Below the pieces are notes generated by a model. The model ran no database searches. It saw only the letters and a list, made by a program, of their open reading frames with translations, and was not told the DNA's origin. From positions 1 to 7,302 of the forward strand of contig JANWIU010000109.1 in the NCBI GenBank assembly GCA_025449725.1: 7,302 nucleotides of DNA, written 5' to 3'. Numbering within the stretch: the first letter of the stretch is position 1; every line of letters starts with the position of its first letter. This document shows positions 5,294 through 7,302 of the stretch, in pieces. Source of the stretch: Pseudobdellovibrio sp. (lineage in GTDB: Bacteria > Bdellovibrionota > Bdellovibrionia > Bdellovibrionales > Bdellovibrionaceae). The position numbers and the translations under genes were made by a program.

Positions 5294-7144
5294 ATGCTAA
5301 GTCTGGAAAATTTTAAAAACAAGTTATCAAAAGAAGGATCTGTTAGCTGGAAGCCTTCTTACGATGTTGAAAATTTTTGGTGTTTTGAAATAGAAGCAAC
5401 TGCAGAAGAGATTTGGACTTACGTATCAGACACTTCACGCGTTAATCGTGAGGCCGGTTTCTTAGGGCGTGATAAAAAAGAAATAGATGGCGAAACCGAA
5501 GTTAAAACCAAAATGCTGGGCTTAGAGCAAATCTGGATTGAAAAGCCCTGGACATGGATTTTTGCAAAAACAATTAATTCTGTTCGCATTTATAAAAAAG
5601 GAATGGCGGAATCGGTTCATTCGGTCTTTCATATTGAACCCGTGAAAGAAAAAAATATTTGCCGGGTTTACATCTACTTCGGCTGGGAAGTGAAAAATAT
5701 TTTTTGGCGTTTTTTCATTTCGGTGACTTCTTCTTCTGTTAAAGCCAGGTTTGCATCGGTTTTCGGAAAAGTTGGTGCCTACTTGGCAGGGCATAAAGGG
5801 GATTTCAGTGGGCGCGCACTTAAAGGCAAGCCGGTTGTTTTGCCTGAAGGTAAAAAACGCCGGTTAGAGGAGCTATTAGTAGCGCTCACTAACAAGACCG
5901 GCAATGCTGATCTTGCAAAAAAGCTCGGAAACTTTATTGCGACCGGGGACGATTTTGATTTGGAATCGATTCGTGCCTTGAAGCTTGCAAAAGAATGGAA
6001 CGAGAACCCGCGGGACGTCATTGTCACCTGCCTGCATGCCACGCGTATAGGATTAATTAACATCAGTTGGAATGTCGTATGCCCGCATTGTAGGGGGCCT
6101 CGCTTCACGGCAGAGTCTCTGGGAGACATTCCGACAGAATCCAGTTGTGGAAGCTGCAATTTGGAATTTACGACTGCTGAGCCAGACGTAATTGAAATCG
6201 TTTTCAAAGTAAATAGTTCAGTTCGCGAAGTGTCTGAAGTTATGTACTGTGCGGCTGAGCCCGCAAAGAAGTCTCACATTAAAATTCATCAGGTCATTGC
6301 GCCCGGTAAAAAATTTGAATTCGTCACGTCCTTCAATCCGGGCTATTACCGGGCAAGAGTTGCCAATACTCCTCATTCGATGGTTTACCAAATCGTAGAC
6401 GGAGCTGAAGATGTTTCAGCTAATGTTTTTGAAGAGGATTTGGATGAACAGTCCGCTATCAGTCCGTCGTCCGTTCTTGTTTTAAAAAACAACAGCTCTT
6501 CTCCTTTGGATTTTAGCTTCGAAGAATTGCAGTGGAATAAATTTATTTTAAGACCTGCACAGATATTTTTGATTCCAGAGTTTAAAGAGCTGTTTTCCAG
6601 CGAATATTTAAACTCTTCTGTTCGTCTTGATTTAGGAGAGCAAACGATTCTGTTTACGGATATCGTCGGTTCTACAAAATTTTATGAGAAGGTAGGGGAT
6701 GCGAAAGCATTTGCAGAAGTTCGGGCTCACTTTCAGGAAATTTTTGCTGAAATAAAAAAGCAAGAAGGGGCAGTTGTAAAAACAATCGGAGATGCGGTAA
6801 TGGCTACGTTTCCTTCATTGCAAAATGCATTTGATGCGGCCTGTGCAATTCAAAAAAGATTCCCGCAGGGGCGGCAGGATTTGTCGATTCGTGTTCGAAT
6901 TTCTATTCATAAGGGTACTGTCATTGCGGTGCAACTCAATACCGGGATTGATTACTTCGGAACCGTCGTTAATTCCGGAGCTAAAATTCAGTCTTTAGCT
7001 GGCGCAGGAGAAATCGCGAGTGCATCTAAATATTTTGATGAACTCAAAACCAGGTCCGACGCTTCGATTCCTTACAAAGCTGCTGACAAGCCGCAAAGTG
7101 AAGTGAGCTACGGGTTTCCGGTTTGTGTCATATCTGTTAGTTAG
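5294..7144 (+). CDS. Class III adenylate cyclase with SRPBCC-like and DUF5939-type N-terminal regions
   Basis: The protein has 616 residues. The start at 5294 has AAAGG 7 nt upstream; an in-frame ATG at 5216 lies inside the permease gene and is not favoured. Residues about 25-165 resemble a START/SRPBCC ligand-binding fold (a helix with ATAEEIWTYVSDTSRVNRE, then strands). Residues about 185-260 are helical. C263-P-H-C266 and C285-G-S-C288 form a zinc-ribbon-like pair inside a DUF5939-type region. The cyclase domain covers about 444-600: FTDIVGS with metal Asp456, KTIGDAVMATF with Lys496 and metal Asp500, and D553-Y-F-G with N560. Lys496 and Asp553 are the adenine-selecting pair, so ATP to cAMP is expected. 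Position 564, normally the transition-state Arg, is Lys (GAKI instead of AARL), which may lower activity. No membrane segments are seen, so it should be cytoplasmic. It is probably co-transcribed with the purine permease. Confidence 0.9.
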   Translation: MLSLENFKNKLSKEGSVSWKPSYDVENFWCFEIEATAEEIWTYVSDTSRVNREAGFLGRDKKEIDGETEVKTKMLGLEQIWIEKPWTWIFAKTINSVRIYKKGMAESVHSVFHIEPVKEKNICRVYIYFGWEVKNIFWRFFISVTSSSVKARFASVFGKVGAYLAGHKGDFSGRALKGKPVVLPEGKKRRLEELLVALTNKTGNADLAKKLGNFIATGDDFDLESIRALKLAKEWNENPRDVIVTCLHATRIGLINISWNVVCPHCRGPRFTAESLGDIPTESSCGSCNLEFTTAEPDVIEIVFKVNSSVREVSEVMYCAAEPAKKSHIKIHQVIAPGKKFEFVTSFNPGYYRARVANTPHSMVYQIVDGAEDVSANVFEEDLDEQSAISPSSVLVLKNNSSSPLDFSFEELQWNKFILRPAQIFLIPEFKELFSSEYLNSSVRLDLGEQTILFTDIVGSTKFYEKVGDAKAFAEVRAHFQEIFAEIKKQEGAVVKTIGDAVMATFPSLQNAFDAACAIQKRFPQGRQDLSIRVRISIHKGTVIAVQLNTGIDYFGTVVNSGAKIQSLAGAGEIASASKYFDELKTRSDASIPYKAADKPQSEVSYGFPVCVISVS

Positions 7145-7154
7145 ATCTTTGTGC

Positions 7155-7174
7155 TAAAAGCCCCTCTTCGGGGC
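7155..7174 (-). terminator. Intrinsic terminator for leftward transcription
   Basis: GCCCC (7160-7164) and GGGGC (7170-7174) form a stem with loop TCTTC. On the minus strand it is followed by TTTTA, the normal terminator layout. On the plus strand it is followed by AAAATATAAAATTTT, so it is only a weak stop for the cyclase gene. It implies a minus-strand gene to the right. Confidence 0.65.
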
Positions 7175-7302
7175 AAAATATAAAATTTTAAATTTTAAAG
7201 GGAAACGTCTTCCCTTCTCAGTCTGTTTTTAGAATAAGCAAAAATGGCACGCTTGCTGCTCTTAAGTTCGAGCAACTAAAAGGATTTTGAAATCAGATTT
7301 CA
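7175..7302. other. AT-rich right-hand intergenic stretch, no supported gene
   Basis: This stretch starts with an A/T-only run (AAAATATAAAATTTTAAATTTTAAA). Two short minus-strand open stretches are present, a 26-codon one ending at 7195 and a 12-codon one ending at 7262 that is open to the window edge. Neither has a start codon with a ribosome binding site. The end of a gene read leftward from beyond the edge is possible. Confidence 0.4.
7288..7302. repeat. Perfect inverted repeat at the right edge
   Basis: TGAAATC and GATTTCA flank a single A, giving 7-bp arms. The window ends exactly at its last base, so the repeat may extend further. It could be an operator or part of a larger hairpin. Confidence 0.45.

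Overview
The window looks like ordinary chromosomal DNA from a Gram-negative, moderately AT-rich bacterium. Genes are close together, most have clear AAGGAG/GGAGG-type ribosome binding sites, and there are a few simple hairpin terminators. The gene set (a secreted spore-coat-U-like protein, a DUF5939-type class III cyclase, a hemerythrin with a lysine-rich tail) would fit Bdellovibrionota or another delta-proteobacterial-type lineage. That is an impression from protein style, not a demonstrated placement. I see no transposase, integrase, phage, CRISPR, tRNA or rRNA sequence.

Left part (1-2330). A sugar or cyclitol-type Gfo/Idh/MocA oxidoreductase on the minus strand is cut by the left edge and starts at 676. 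Divergent from it is a hemerythrin-domain protein (792-1484) with a strongly basic, histone-H1-like N-terminal tail; its reading frame runs straight through its own intrinsic terminator. Convergent with it is a 70-residue minus-strand protein of unknown function (1525-1737). That gene is divergent from an OsmC-family thiol peroxidase-like gene (1920-2330), and the 182-bp region between them carries two inverted repeats. Hemerythrin and OsmC proteins both fit oxygen or peroxide handling, but they are separate transcription units.

Middle (2481-3892). A small secreted beta-rich protein (spore coat U / fimbrial-like) ends in three 13-bp-spaced GATTAG motifs that put a stop in every forward frame. 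Next is a YitT-family membrane protein. Its conserved first membrane segment lies upstream of any ATG, GTG or TTG codon, so it either starts at an unusual ATT codon (3023, with a GGGGG ribosome-binding-like run) or has lost its normal start.

Right part (4005-7302). An AzgA-type purine nucleobase permease is followed after 17 bp by a 616-residue protein. This protein has an N-terminal START/SRPBCC-like region, a CxxC-CxxC zinc-ribbon-like segment and a C-terminal class III adenylyl cyclase domain. The two probably form an operon, joining purine uptake to cAMP signalling by position only. The cyclase keeps both metal aspartates and the adenine-selecting Lys/Asp pair, but has Lys where the transition-state Arg is expected. 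The last ~150 bp holds a hairpin that terminates leftward transcription, so a convergent gene probably lies to the right.

I did not find a clearly new multi-gene system. The points most worth checking are the apparent ATT start, the basic-tail hemerythrin fusion and the Arg-to-Lys change in the cyclase.
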